From Bradyrhizobium sp. CCGB12 (lineage in GTDB: Bacteria; Pseudomonadota; Alphaproteobacteria; Rhizobiales; Xanthobacteraceae), in assembly GCF_024199845.1 (NCBI RefSeq), contig NZ_JANADO010000001.1, positions 8,921,520-8,985,519 on the forward strand: 64,000 nucleotides of DNA, given 5' to 3'. The notes under the pieces are model-generated. The model was not told the origin of the DNA, made no database searches, and saw only the letters and a list, made by a program, of their open reading frames with translations. Positions 25,913 to 35,528 of this stretch are shown here, one piece after another (the stretch's first letter is position 1; every line of letters starts with the position of its first letter). The translations under genes were made by a program, and so were the position numbers.

Positions 25913-28279
25913 ATGCAACGCGTAGGCATAATGGGCCGCCGCCCGATCATTCGTGGCGGCCTTGGAGCCATGTTTGTTTTGTCATCGCTGGTGTTGTTGG
26001 CGTCCTGTAACTCTGCGACAGTCGGCGACGCAGGCGTCGACGCGGCGCAGCTCGACGTCTCGGACAAGGTGCGTTCGCTGGACCTGCTGCCGCGCCAGAC
26101 CCAGCCGGTGAACGCATTGGCGACAACGACCGCCGGCCAGGGCGGCGGCAACGTTCGCGCGGCGGTGTATGAGGGAAGTGAAGTCACGGCCGTGGCGGAC
26201 GATCGGCTGAGGCCGACGCCGAACGGCAATGGCTTCGATTTGAATTTCGAGAGCACGCCCGTGGCGACCGTCGCCAAGGTCGTGCTGGGCGATATCCTGC
26301 ATGTCGGATACACCATCGATCCGCGCGTGCAGGGCACGGTGAGTCTGGTATCGGTTCGCCCGGTGCCGAAATCCGACATGGTCTTCGTGCTTGAGAATGC
26401 ACTCCGCCTCAGTGGTGTGGTGCTGCTGCATGACACGGCGGGCTATCGCTTGACGCCGCTCGGCGACGCGGTCGGCGGCGGCCGCGTCGACGAGGCCGCG
26501 GCCAATCCCGAGGCCGGGTTTGGAATCTCTGTCGTTCCCTTGCAATATGTCTCGGCGCAGACACTGCTGAAGCTGACGGATAGTTTTGCCACGCGGGCCG
26601 GCGCGATCCGCGCCGACACGACGCGAAACCTGCTTTTGATCCAGGGCACTGGCGCGGAGCGCCGCACCGCCGTCGACACGGTGCTGAGCTTCGACGTCGA
26701 CTGGATGCGTGGTCAATCTGTCGGAATCTTCCCGATATCGAGCGGCTCGCCCGCGCCTGTTATCGCCGAGCTCGAGAAGATCGTCGATTCCGGCGAAAAT
26801 GGTCTCAGCCAGAATGTCATCAAGTTCATGCCGATTACCCGCCTCAACGCGGTGATGGTGGTGACCAAGAAGCCGGAGATGCTGCGCACGGCCGCGACAT
26901 GGATCAAGCGTCTCGACCGTAACGACACCGCGCGAACCACGGTCCATGTCTACCGCGTCAAGTACGGCGATGCGCGCCAGATCGCGCGGGTTCTGACCGA
27001 CATGTTCCTTGGCGGATCGTCCGGCAATTTGCTCGACAGTGCCGACAGCCAGGTGGCGCCGGGTTCCGGAACCGTGGCGTCGTCGAGCGTCGCCGACCGT
27101 CTGTCGCTCAACGGCAATTCAAGTTCGACCATGGGCGGCTTTGCGTCTCGCGGCAATTCGGGGACGGGAGTGACCGGCCAAAATATCGCGGCTGGCGCGC
27201 AAGCAGGCAATCCGAACCAAAGTCAGGGCAACAATGCCGCGCTCGATAGCGGACGCGGCTCCGCCGGCAGCAACGGCCAGCCCGTGATGCAGGACGTGCG
27301 GATCACGCCCGACACCGTGAACAACAGCCTCCTGGTCTATGCCGACCAGGCCAATTACCGCATCATCGAGGCGACGCTGCTCCAGATCGATGTGCCGCAA
27401 CTCCAGGTCGCCATCGACGCGACGATCGCCGAGGTCACGCTGAACAACACGCTGTCCTATGGCGTGCAGACCTATCTCACCAGCAGGAACCTCGGGCTGA
27501 AGCCGAACACCGGTTCGGTCCTCAATACCAATGCCAGCACGGCTCCCGCGACTGTCACGGACGCTACGACCGGAGCCGCCTCTGTCGCAGGCTCGGTCAC
27601 CAATGCTTTCATCAACCGGGCCTTTCCGGGCTTCAATTTCCTGATCGGCTCCGAAACGCAGCCGAGCCTCATCCTGGATGCGCTCCACGCTGTCACCAGC
27701 GTCAAGGTACTCTCCAATCCGTCGCTCGTCGTGATCAACAACCAGGTCGCCACCTTACAGGTCGGCGATGTTGTTCCGGTGTCGACCGGCAGCGCGACGG
27801 TGCTGACCACGAGCAACACTGTGGTCAACACCATCGACTATCGTAACACCGGCATCATCCTGAAGGTTTCGCCGCGCGTCAGCGTCAACGGCACGGTGCG
27901 GCTCGATATCGAGCAGGAGATCAGCAACGTGCCCGCGACCAGCACCAACAGCCTGACACCGACGGTGTCGGAGCGGCGCGTCAAGAGCCAGATCGCGGTC
28001 GTCAACGGTCAGACCGTGCTGCTGGCCGGCCTGATCAGCGAGCAGCAGAGCGGCTCCCGCAATGCGATTCCCGTGCTGGACCAGATCCCTGGCCTTGGCG
28101 ATGCCTTCGGGCATCAGAGCAATGCCACCCAGCGCACAGAGCTGATCATCTTTATCCGCCCGCAGATCATCCGTGACGGTTCCGACGCCCATGTCGTTGC
28201 CGAGGAGCTTCGATCGAAACTGCGCGGCGGCATTGCCACGACATCGACCAATGCGCCTATTACCACCAGCTTCCACTGA
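25913..28279 (+). CDS. gspD: T2SS secretin GspD, lipoprotein type
   Basis: 788 residues. The N-terminus ends in a lipobox (VLSSLVLLASC, Cys32), so the secretin itself is probably lipidated and may not need a pilotin. An N0-type domain (FDLNFESTPVATVAKVVLGD) and N1-N3 domains follow, for example ETRLNAVMVVTKKPEMLRTA-like and RVKYGDARQIARVLTDMF. A Ser/Gly/Asn-rich insert spans about 370-450. The secretin core is at about 555-755, with the signature NTIDYRNTGIILKVSPRV and GQTVLLAGLISEQ. It is divergent from the gspE block and is followed 22 bases later by a Sel1-repeat gene. Confidence 0.93.
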   Translation: MQRVGIMGRRPIIRGGLGAMFVLSSLVLLASCNSATVGDAGVDAAQLDVSDKVRSLDLLPRQTQPVNALATTTAGQGGGNVRAAVYEGSEVTAVADDRLRPTPNGNGFDLNFESTPVATVAKVVLGDILHVGYTIDPRVQGTVSLVSVRPVPKSDMVFVLENALRLSGVVLLHDTAGYRLTPLGDAVGGGRVDEAAANPEAGFGISVVPLQYVSAQTLLKLTDSFATRAGAIRADTTRNLLLIQGTGAERRTAVDTVLSFDVDWMRGQSVGIFPISSGSPAPVIAELEKIVDSGENGLSQNVIKFMPITRLNAVMVVTKKPEMLRTAATWIKRLDRNDTARTTVHVYRVKYGDARQIARVLTDMFLGGSSGNLLDSADSQVAPGSGTVASSSVADRLSLNGNSSSTMGGFASRGNSGTGVTGQNIAAGAQAGNPNQSQGNNAALDSGRGSAGSNGQPVMQDVRITPDTVNNSLLVYADQANYRIIEATLLQIDVPQLQVAIDATIAEVTLNNTLSYGVQTYLTSRNLGLKPNTGSVLNTNASTAPATVTDATTGAASVAGSVTNAFINRAFPGFNFLIGSETQPSLILDALHAVTSVKVLSNPSLVVINNQVATLQVGDVVPVSTGSATVLTTSNTVVNTIDYRNTGIILKVSPRVSVNGTVRLDIEQEISNVPATSTNSLTPTVSERRVKSQIAVVNGQTVLLAGLISEQQSGSRNAIPVLDQIPGLGDAFGHQSNATQRTELIIFIRPQIIRDGSDAHVVAEELRSKLRGGIATTSTNAPITTSFH

Positions 28280-28301
28280 GTCGGACCGGCCGACGATCCC
28301 G

Positions 28302-28778
28302 ATGTTTGGGCCGCGGACGCCGTTCTGTGTCCTGCTTGCGCTTGTGCTTCTTGTGGCGGCGACGTCCGTCGCGAGCGCCGATGGTATCTCGCCTGGATCG
28401 GTCGCCTTCCATCGCACCGGTCATACCCACGCTGCCCGGATGCTTTCACCGACCGCCGAGCGCGGCAACGCGAGAGCCCTCGGCCGGCTCGGTTTCCGGT
28501 ATGAACATGGCTTCGGCGTTCCGCAGAATTATTACGCCGCTGCGGATCTCTACTGCCGCGGGGCCGAGCAGGGAGACCCGTTCGCGCAAGCGATGCTTGC
28601 ACTGATGTATGACAAGGGGCACGGCGTTCCCCAGGACTTCGTGCTTGCCTACAAATGGCTCAACCTGGCGGCGGCCCGGGCAGGGGGGCGGCAGCGAGAG
28701 GCCTATCTCAGGTTCCGGGACGCCGTCGCATCGAAGCTGTCACGCAACGAAATCGCCGCCGGCCAGCAGTTGCATTGA
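28302..28778 (+). CDS. Sel1-repeat periplasmic protein
   Basis: 158 residues from ATG 28302. An upstream in-frame GTG at 28173 would overlap gspD, while the ATG gives a proper signal peptide (CVLLALVLLVAATSVASADG). Two Sel1-like repeats follow: RALGRLGFRYEHGFGVPQNY and AMLALMYDKGHGVPQDFVLA, then YKWLNLAAARA. Sel1/TPR-like solenoids bind proteins. Being 22 bases downstream of the secretin gene, it may help secretin assembly or cargo recognition. This is inference from position. Confidence 0.82.
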   Translation: MFGPRTPFCVLLALVLLVAATSVASADGISPGSVAFHRTGHTHAARMLSPTAERGNARALGRLGFRYEHGFGVPQNYYAAADLYCRGAEQGDPFAQAMLALMYDKGHGVPQDFVLAYKWLNLAAARAGGRQREAYLRFRDAVASKLSRNEIAAGQQLH

Positions 28779-29196
28779 GCTGGGTACCCGGCCGCCCGGT
28801 GCCAGAGCCATACCCGGCCGGCAGATAGCGTTTCATCTTAAGGTGTTGTCAGCTCCAGAATGTGGGTGGCCTCGAGTTTGAATGCTGAGAGGAGCTCGAC
28901 ATTCCCGCGCGCTGATTGGCCGGTGAAAGCGTGACCTGGCGAAATGCAGGGGGTGTCACATGCCTGTGGCATGTCCCGTGCACATTGAAATCAACTGGGA
29001 TTTTAGTGCTCAGTTGGAAAATCCAGCGCTGCCGGGACCTGTATTTCGAGCCCGGCCGCGCTTCTTTCATGAGACGCGCCCGCCCCACTGCCGTCATAAA
29101 CCCGTAATCTTACGCCGAAAGCTTCGTCTGAGCCGTCGACGCGATCGCGCGATTTGTGGAGGCGATAGAGCAGCGGCACAGTCGGCCGCCGCCCCG
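28779..29196. other. Intergenic region between the T2SS block and the giant protein gene
   Basis: 418 bases between convergent genes. Short open frames are present but have no ribosome sites or protein-like composition. GC-rich near-repeats around 28785-28825 (CCCGGCCGCCCGG, ACCCGGCCGGCAG) could act as a terminator for the Sel1 gene. No promoter, RNA or repeat was recognised beyond that. Confidence 0.5.
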
Positions 29197-32100
29197 CTAC
29201 GCACTCAGTTGCGGACGGAACAGCACATCGACGCCGTAACTCGTTGAGTTGTAGGTGTTGGTCGGGAAGAGGCTGTTTGATCCATATGCATACACGCCAT
29301 TGCCTCCGCTCGAAGCCGAGGATGGCGCAGTCAGCGGTCCGTTGCTAATCGCCGAGCCAAACAGGTTGGGATCGACGGAGTAGTTTCCCGACGTGTGATA
29401 GGATGCAACATACGTCTGCCCTTGCGTGATCGTTACCGGCGTGGCGAAGTTGACTTGCTGCCAACCGCTCGCCGTCTCGTTGGCGAAGGTGGCGGTGGCC
29501 AGCAGGGTGCCGGTGCTGCTCCAGAGATGCGCGGTATGAGTGCCGGTGTTCGACGGGCCCTTGTAGAAGCGCAGCCCGGTGACATCGCCGGCGCTGGACG
29601 CCTGGAACTTGAACCCGAGCTCCACCGAGTTCGGATCATTGACCGTTACCACGCTCGGCGTCGGATTGTTGCTGAACAGGCTGACGATGGTCCCCGGTGC
29701 ATTGACGTTCAGTGAGGCGACCGCGCTTGCCGTCCCACCCCGGCCGTCGGAGATGGCATAAGCGAAAGACGCGGGTCCCGTATACCCGGAGTTGGGTGTG
29801 AAAGTGAAGGCGTTGGTCTGCGCATTGAAACTCGCCGTGCCGTTGACGCCGTTGCTTGCACCCGTGATCGTCAGGGCATCGCCGTTCGCATCGGTGTCGT
29901 TGGCGAGCAGAGCCGACGCCGGGATCGTGAGCGGGGAGTTCTGGGTCGCGCTAAAGCCGGAGTCGTTCGTGGCCACCGGTGCTTGGTTGGCGCCGCTTGC
30001 AGGGTTGAACAGCACGTCCACCCAGTAGTTGGTAGCACCATAAGTGCTGGTCGGGAATAGATTGCCGGTGCCGTAGGTGTAGACGCCGTTGTTGCTGGCG
30101 GGGGCTGTGAGCGGGCCATTCACGCGAGCCGTGGTGAAGTAGTTGCCCGTGGTCGCGTAGTGGCCGTTGCTATGGTAGCTTGCCACATAAGTCGTTCCGG
30201 CGGTGATCGAAACCGGATTGTTGAAGACGACAGTCTGCCATCCACTGCTGGTTTCGTTCGTGAATGTAGCGGTTGCCAGCAGCGAGCCGGTGCTGCTCCA
30301 TAACGAACCCGTATGGGTGCCGGTGTCGCCCGTGCCCTTGTAGTATTTGATGCCGCTGATGGTACCGCCTGCAGATGACGTGAACCGTACGCCGAGATTG
30401 ACCTGGGCCGCGTCAGGATCCGAGAGAACCGCCGGCGTGTTCGAAGCTGAGAACAAGCTGACCGTCGGCGTGGTCACTGTCAGGTTAGCTGTTGCAGTCG
30501 CGGTGCCGCCGCGGCCATCCGAGATGGCATAGCTGAAGGATGCGGCGCCGGTGTAGCCGGTGGTCGGCGTGAAGGTAACGACATTGGTCTGGACATTGAA
30601 GCTGACGGTGCCGTTGACGGCGCCGCTCACGCCCGTGATGGTTAGCGGATCGCCATTTGGATCGGTATCATTGGCAAGCAGGGACGATGCGCCAATCGTC
30701 AAGGCTGTATTCTGCGTGGTGCTGTAACCGCTGTCGTTGTTAGCAACCGGCTGCTGGTTGGTTACGGTATTTACCGTCAGACTGACCGTTGCAGTTGCGG
30801 TGCCGCCCTGGCCGTCGGAGATGGCATAGCTGAAGGAAGCCGCACCGGTATAGCCGGTGGTCGGCGTGAAGGTGACGGTATTGGTCTGGCTGTTGAAACT
30901 GACCGAGCCGTTGACGGCGCCGCTCACGCCCGTGATTGAGAGAGTGCCGCCATTGGGATCGGAATCGTTGGCGAGCAGCGCGCTTGCCGCAACCGTCAGT
31001 GCGGTGTTCTGGGTGGTGGTGTAGCCGCTGTCGTTGTTGGCCACCGGCGGCTGGTTGGGTGCGGTATTTACCGTCAGACTGACCGTCGCCGTTGCGGTGC
31101 CGCCCTGTCCGTCGGAGATGGTATAGCTGAATGAAGCCGCGCCGGTATAGCCGGTGGTCGGCGTGAAGGTCACCGTATTGGTCTGGCTGTTGAAGCTGAC
31201 CGAGCCGTTGACGGCGCCGCTCACGCCCGTGATTGAGAGAGTACCGCCATTGGGATCGGAATCGTTGGCGAGCAGCGTGCCTGCCGCAATCGTCAGTGCG
31301 GTGTTCTGGCTGGTGGTGTAGCCGCTGTCTGCGTTGGCAACCGGCGGTTGGTTGCTGCCGCCGGACGGCACAAACGAAACATCGACCCAGTAGTTCGAGC
31401 CGTTATAGGTGCTGGTCGGGAAGATGCTGGACGTGCTGGTGCCGCCATAGGAATAGACGCCGTTGCCGCCCGGTGTCGTGGCCGAAAGCGCCGTCAATGG
31501 GCCGTTTGTGACAGCCGCGGTGAAGTAGTTGTTGGTCACCACATAGGCGCCGGTGGTGTGATAGGAAGCAACATAGGTCGTGTTGGCGGCGATCGAAACC
31601 GCGGAGGGCAGAGTAACGGTCTGCCAGCCGCTGACTGACGTATTGGTGAAGGTGGCCGTAGCAAGGCGGGTGCCCGTCGACGTCCAGAGATCGAGGACGT
31701 TGGGACCGGTGTCGCTGGCGCTGCGGTAGAATTTGAGAGCCGTGATCTGGCCGGCGACTGAGGATGTGAACTTCATCCCGACCCCAAGTTGGGATCCGTC
31801 ATTGAGGTTGGTCTGCGCCGGTGTATTTGACGCGCTGAACAGGCTGACAGGACCCGCTCCGAGCGGTGCCACCGTGAGGTTGACATTGGCCGTGGCCGTA
31901 CCGCCGCGCCCGTCCGAGATCGTGTAGCTGAAGCTGGCCGGACCGGTATAGCCGGCATTGGGCGTGAATGTGATGGTGTTGTTCTGCGGATTGGGCTGCG
32001 TGTTGAGGGCGACGGTGCCGTTTGTCGCTGCGCTCACTGCGGTTATGGTCAGCGTATCCCCATTGGGGTCGCTGTCGTTGGCGATCAGCGACGCCGCCGT

Positions 32101-35100
32101 GATCGTCATGGGCGTATTCTGTGTTACGGTCGGCCCGGTATCGTTCGCAGCCACCGGCGCGGAATTGGTGGTGGACGGGTTGAACATGACGTCAACCCAG
32201 AAATTTGTCGATTGGAACGTGGTGGTCGGGAATGCCCTGTTGCTGCTGTAAGTATAGACGCCGTTACCATTGGCGAGAGCGGTCAGCGGACCACTTGTCA
32301 CATTGCTCGTGAAGTAATTCACGCTGGAGGAGTAGTGGCCCACGTTCGTGTGATAAGACGCGACATAGGTGGTGCCTGCCGTCAGCGAGACCGGGTTGGA
32401 GAACGTCACACTCTGCCAACCGCTTGCCGTTTCGTTTGTGAAGGTGGCGGTTGCCAGCAAGGTGCCGGTGCTGCTCCAGAGCTCACCGGTATGGGTGCCT
32501 GTATCCTGGCTGCTCTTGTAGAAGCGGATCCCGCTTACGGTGCCGGCAGTCGAGGATTGAAACCTCACACCGAGCTCGACGGCGCTTGCATCGGTGGTGT
32601 TGATCGTGGCGGGGGTTGCCGAGCCCGGAAAGAGCGAGATGTAGGACGGCGCGCTCACAGTCACCGTACGACCCGCCGAGGGCGTTTCCAGATTGATGCT
32701 GTCGTCCACCGCACGTGATTTGATGGTGTAAGTCCCGGCGACCTGCGGCGACCAGGTATAGGTCCACGTCTCGTCGCCGATCGCGTTCTGCCAGCTCAGT
32801 CCGCCATCGGTCGAGACTTCCACGCCAGCGATCACGCCGCCGCCGAGATCCGCCGCCGTGCCGGAAATCGTGACCGAACTCCCGGCAACGAAATTTGCCA
32901 GTGCGTTGATGGTGGAGGTCGGGGCCGTCGAGTCCGTCGAGGCGGTACCCGCGATCATCCCTGGCTGGAGCGTTCCTGGCTGAATCCCCATGTCGGCGAG
33001 CAGGTTGATCATCGCCTGTTGCACGCGCGGATCGGTGGGTGTCGGCGCCAAATCGTGATTGTCGCTCAGGCCCCATGCCCAGTAGACCGTACCGGCGCCG
33101 AAGACCAACGCGCCGCTCGGAGCGCGATAGAGCGTCAGGTTATGGGTTGAGACGCCGCTTCCGGTCGTGTTGCCATAGTCGAGCAAATATGTGTTGACCG
33201 GAAGTGTTGTCGACGAGAGCCGAACCAAGCCAGCTGGATCGAATCCGTTGTCGGGCGCCTCATCCCACTCATAGCCGAGATAGTTCTTGGTCAGCGATGC
33301 TGTTTGCCCGGGCTGAAGATTGGCAACGCTGGTGTTGCGCCAGAAGCGCAGATTGGCGTCGTCATAGGGGATTTTAATGGACTCAAGGCCGCTGCCTTGG
33401 CCGACATCATCGACCTGGAACATCTGCCCGATCAGGGCATTTTCCGGGATTCCCCCGCCGACCGCCGGCGGGCTGAGGCGCGGATCGCGGAACGTTCCGG
33501 TCCACTGGTCGCTTGGATCGATCGAGGCTCCTGGTGACCAGGTCTCCTTATAGGAGATCAAGGTGCGATAGGGCGTGGCGCCGCTGCTGATGCTGTTGCC
33601 CCAGCGCGTGCGCCAATACATCTCGTTGCCGCTCCAGAACGCGAGATTCACGCCGGCATCGCGGGCCGCCTGGACATTGGCGCGTTGCTGCCCTGACCAA
33701 TATTCGTCGTGACCAACGTCGAGGTAGAGCTGGTGGTTGAGGAGGAGATTGCCGTAACGGTCTGCATCGACTCCCGACATGTAGGAGACGTCGTAACCAT
33801 TCTGCTCCAGCCAGTAGATCGCTGAATATTCGGCGCCGAACAAATAGTCCTGCGGACCGGCATAGGTTCCGACGTTGCCGCGGGTGGCGATCGGCCGGTT
33901 GTAGCTCACCGCGTAGGCGCGTCCTGCGCCTTGACCGGTCGCGGGACCGTTGCCGCCATAGAAATTGGCGCCGCCCCAGCCGTTATAGGCTTGCCAAGTT
34001 GTATCCGAGGTCTGGAACACCACATCGCTGGTGCTGCTGTCGTCTCTAACGATGAAGGGGATGTGATTGGCGCCGGCAGTTCCGTCCTGGCGCACGAGCT
34101 TTGCGATATAAACGCCGGACACGGCATCGGCCGGAATATTCCAGGAGGCTGAGACGGACCAATTGCCCGCATCGACCAGGCCGGTCGCCGCGTCGCGCAG
34201 CGGCGTAGGCTGATTCTGCACGCCCGTGTGCTGGATGGTGTCGACCTTTCGCGCTCCCATGCCGCCATAGTAGCCAAGGCGGTAGATGTCGATTCGGTAG
34301 TTCGATGAATTCGTATTGATCTTGAAGTCGACCCGGTTGCCCCGATTGACGCTGATGTCGGTGGCAAAACCTTCGATATTCGAGCTGCCCGCGCCAACGA
34401 TATCCCATTCGCTTTGGGGATTTCCCGGCTTCTGATTCTCGAGAACGACTGGATTTGTAGAGGCCGCTGCGGCCGCGAGAAGGCCGGTCGATTCCGTTGT
34501 GGCGGCCTGCCGGCTGGCTGGAGGAGCCGTTGCCTTTGCGATTGTCACCGAGCCGGACAGAATTCCGATTGGGGCGGTCGGCGTCCCGATACCGGTCTCT
34601 CCTCCGCCGGGCAGCGCGTTCCAGTTGATAAGCGGCGCAACGTGCTGCAATGACATGGCAGCGCTGGTGGAGGCTCCCATGATGCCGGTCTGGCCGGTCA
34701 GCACGAAATCTGCCCCGCCAGACAGTCGGCTACCCTGCAATTGCCCGCTGTGGGCTGCCATTTGATCGAGCAATCGTGTTGGAGCAATGAAGTAGCCGCA
34801 ACCACAAACCTGCGCGACTGCTGGAGTCATAGACGATCCGACGATAGTCGGGGCCAAGGTCGCCGAGGGAATCCGACCAAGGAGGACGACGGGACTTGAC
34901 GTCGCTTGGTCGGCTGCCGCAGAGGTTGGCGTTCGCAATCCTGCGGTCACGCCTGCGAATTCGGCGCTCGAAGTCAGGCTGGTTGAAGACAGCGCAGCGG
35001 TAGCTGAGGCGTGCAGGCCCGTTTCCAGCGGATTTCGCGCGGCGTGCGATGACGGCCGCTCGTCCTCGGCCTCTGAATCAGACGCCCAGATATTTCTCCG

Positions 35101-35175
35101 GTGCAGCGTCCGTGGCCAAGTCCGCAATCCGAGAGCGATCTGGCTCATGCCAGACTTTTCGTACAAGGACCTCAT
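29197..35175 (-). CDS. Giant DUF4082/cadherin-like repeat protein with dimethylformamidase-beta-like domain
   Basis: 1992 residues; GAGG stands 7 bases before the ATG. Order: about 1-245, a Ser/Ala/Thr-rich region without a clear Sec signal; about 250-730, a domain like the N,N-dimethylformamidase beta C-terminal family (SVNRGNRVDFKINT, IYRLGYYGGMGARKVDTI, LLNHQLYLDVGHDEYWSGQQ, NLAFWSGNEMYWRTRW); about 740-835, an Ig-like domain (GVEVSTDGGLSWQNA). After that, four DUF4082 domains (SLFxxxxTP starts, ATATFTNETASGWQ, GTTYVASYHT) alternate with five cadherin-like repeats (QPPVANNDSGYTTTQNTAL, YTGAASFSYTISDGQGGTAT). It is probably an exported surface or secreted protein. No RTX motif or autotransporter barrel is present; T2SS or type I export is possible. 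Any amidase activity is unproven. Confidence 0.87.
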   Translation of the reverse strand: MRSLYEKSGMSQIALGLRTWPRTLHRRNIWASDSEAEDERPSSHAARNPLETGLHASATAALSSTSLTSSAEFAGVTAGLRTPTSAAADQATSSPVVLLGRIPSATLAPTIVGSSMTPAVAQVCGCGYFIAPTRLLDQMAAHSGQLQGSRLSGGADFVLTGQTGIMGASTSAAMSLQHVAPLINWNALPGGGETGIGTPTAPIGILSGSVTIAKATAPPASRQAATTESTGLLAAAAASTNPVVLENQKPGNPQSEWDIVGAGSSNIEGFATDISVNRGNRVDFKINTNSSNYRIDIYRLGYYGGMGARKVDTIQHTGVQNQPTPLRDAATGLVDAGNWSVSASWNIPADAVSGVYIAKLVRQDGTAGANHIPFIVRDDSSTSDVVFQTSDTTWQAYNGWGGANFYGGNGPATGQGAGRAYAVSYNRPIATRGNVGTYAGPQDYLFGAEYSAIYWLEQNGYDVSYMSGVDADRYGNLLLNHQLYLDVGHDEYWSGQQRANVQAARDAGVNLAFWSGNEMYWRTRWGNSISSGATPYRTLISYKETWSPGASIDPSDQWTGTFRDPRLSPPAVGGGIPENALIGQMFQVDDVGQGSGLESIKIPYDDANLRFWRNTSVANLQPGQTASLTKNYLGYEWDEAPDNGFDPAGLVRLSSTTLPVNTYLLDYGNTTGSGVSTHNLTLYRAPSGALVFGAGTVYWAWGLSDNHDLAPTPTDPRVQQAMINLLADMGIQPGTLQPGMIAGTASTDSTAPTSTINALANFVAGSSVTISGTAADLGGGVIAGVEVSTDGGLSWQNAIGDETWTYTWSPQVAGTYTIKSRAVDDSINLETPSAGRTVTVSAPSYISLFPGSATPATINTTDASAVELGVRFQSSTAGTVSGIRFYKSSQDTGTHTGELWSSTGTLLATATFTNETASGWQSVTFSNPVSLTAGTTYVASYHTNVGHYSSSVNYFTSNVTSGPLTALANGNGVYTYSSNRAFPTTTFQSTNFWVDVMFNPSTTNSAPVAANDTGPTVTQNTPMTITAASLIANDSDPNGDTLTITAVSAATNGTVALNTQPNPQNNTITFTPNAGYTGPASFSYTISDGRGGTATANVNLTVAPLGAGPVSLFSASNTPAQTNLNDGSQLGVGMKFTSSVAGQITALKFYRSASDTGPNVLDLWTSTGTRLATATFTNTSVSGWQTVTLPSAVSIAANTTYVASYHTTGAYVVTNNYFTAAVTNGPLTALSATTPGGNGVYSYGGTSTSSIFPTSTYNGSNYWVDVSFVPSGGSNQPPVANADSGYTTSQNTALTIAAGTLLANDSDPNGGTLSITGVSGAVNGSVSFNSQTNTVTFTPTTGYTGAASFSYTISDGQGGTATATVSLTVNTAPNQPPVANNDSGYTTTQNTALTVAASALLANDSDPNGGTLSITGVSGAVNGSVSFNSQTNTVTFTPTTGYTGAASFSYAISDGQGGTATATVSLTVNTVTNQQPVANNDSGYSTTQNTALTIGASSLLANDTDPNGDPLTITGVSGAVNGTVSFNVQTNVVTFTPTTGYTGAASFSYAISDGRGGTATATANLTVTTPTVSLFSASNTPAVLSDPDAAQVNLGVRFTSSAGGTISGIKYYKGTGDTGTHTGSLWSSTGSLLATATFTNETSSGWQTVVFNNPVSITAGTTYVASYHSNGHYATTGNYFTTARVNGPLTAPASNNGVYTYGTGNLFPTSTYGATNYWVDVLFNPASGANQAPVATNDSGFSATQNSPLTIPASALLANDTDANGDALTITGASNGVNGTASFNAQTNAFTFTPNSGYTGPASFAYAISDGRGGTASAVASLNVNAPGTIVSLFSNNPTPSVVTVNDPNSVELGFKFQASSAGDVTGLRFYKGPSNTGTHTAHLWSSTGTLLATATFANETASGWQQVNFATPVTITQGQTYVASYHTSGNYSVDPNLFGSAISNGPLTAPSSASSGGNGVYAYGSNSLFPTNTYNSTSYGVDVLFRPQLSA
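30465..31355 (-). repeat. Three tandem 297-bp units inside the giant repeat gene
   Basis: The block CCGTTGACGGCGCCGCTCAC recurs at about 30611, 30908 and 31205, a spacing of exactly 297 bases (99 codons). The surrounding text is nearly identical between the second and third copies. Each unit encodes one cadherin-like repeat. The other two cadherin-like units of the gene are much more diverged, so these three look recently amplified and may vary in number between strains. Confidence 0.8.
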
Positions 35176-35372
35176 GACATCCTCGCGAGAGATGGGGGAA
35201 TTCGCATGACAGATTTCTGATGGCCGTCACCGTGACGACGGCGTGGATCGACATCTCCAATGTTCGTGAACGAGCCAATTCTGGACTTGCAGGCGGGGCT
35301 CTGAACCAGGAGGCGAGCGCGAAGCCGCGCTGTTCGATCTGCCGTTCGGCTGCGATTGCGCTGCTATTCGTA

Positions 35373-35389
35373 ATGGTTGCTATAACCAT
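35373..35389. promoter_or_regulatory. Small inverted repeat upstream of the giant gene
   Basis: ATGGTT-GCTAT-AACCAT forms 6-bp arms around 5 bases, about 200 bases before the start of the 1992-residue gene. It is reminiscent of operator half-sites in size, but no known consensus fits well. Confidence 0.25.
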
Positions 35390-35441
35390 GGCGTCGCCGG
35401 CAAAAATTCAATCATGCCGAATTAAAGCAGTGATATTAATT

Positions 35442-35459
35442 ACATTAAATATTTAATGT
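35442..35459. promoter_or_regulatory. Perfect 18-bp AT-rich palindrome
   Basis: ACATTAAATATTTAATGT reads the same on both strands. It sits in an AT-rich island (about 35405-35470) inside a 353-base gap (35176-35528) between the CobW gene and the giant gene; no gene is visible in the gap. It could be a regulator-binding site or a promoter-region AT element for the giant gene. Confidence 0.4.
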
Positions 35460-35528
35460 CAAGATTTTCCGTGGCACATGGTCGCATTGCACTTTAATGC
35501 CCAGCGTTACGCTGCCCAGTTTACGTGA

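Noticed and set aside
28960..29247. 95-codon frame between the Sel1 gene and the giant gene
   Set aside because: Arg-rich, no ribosome site, runs into the 3' end of the opposite gene.
35078..35389. Minus-strand 103-codon frame overlapping the start of the giant gene
   Set aside because: Out of frame with the giant gene and without family-like sequence; the giant gene has the better ribosome site.
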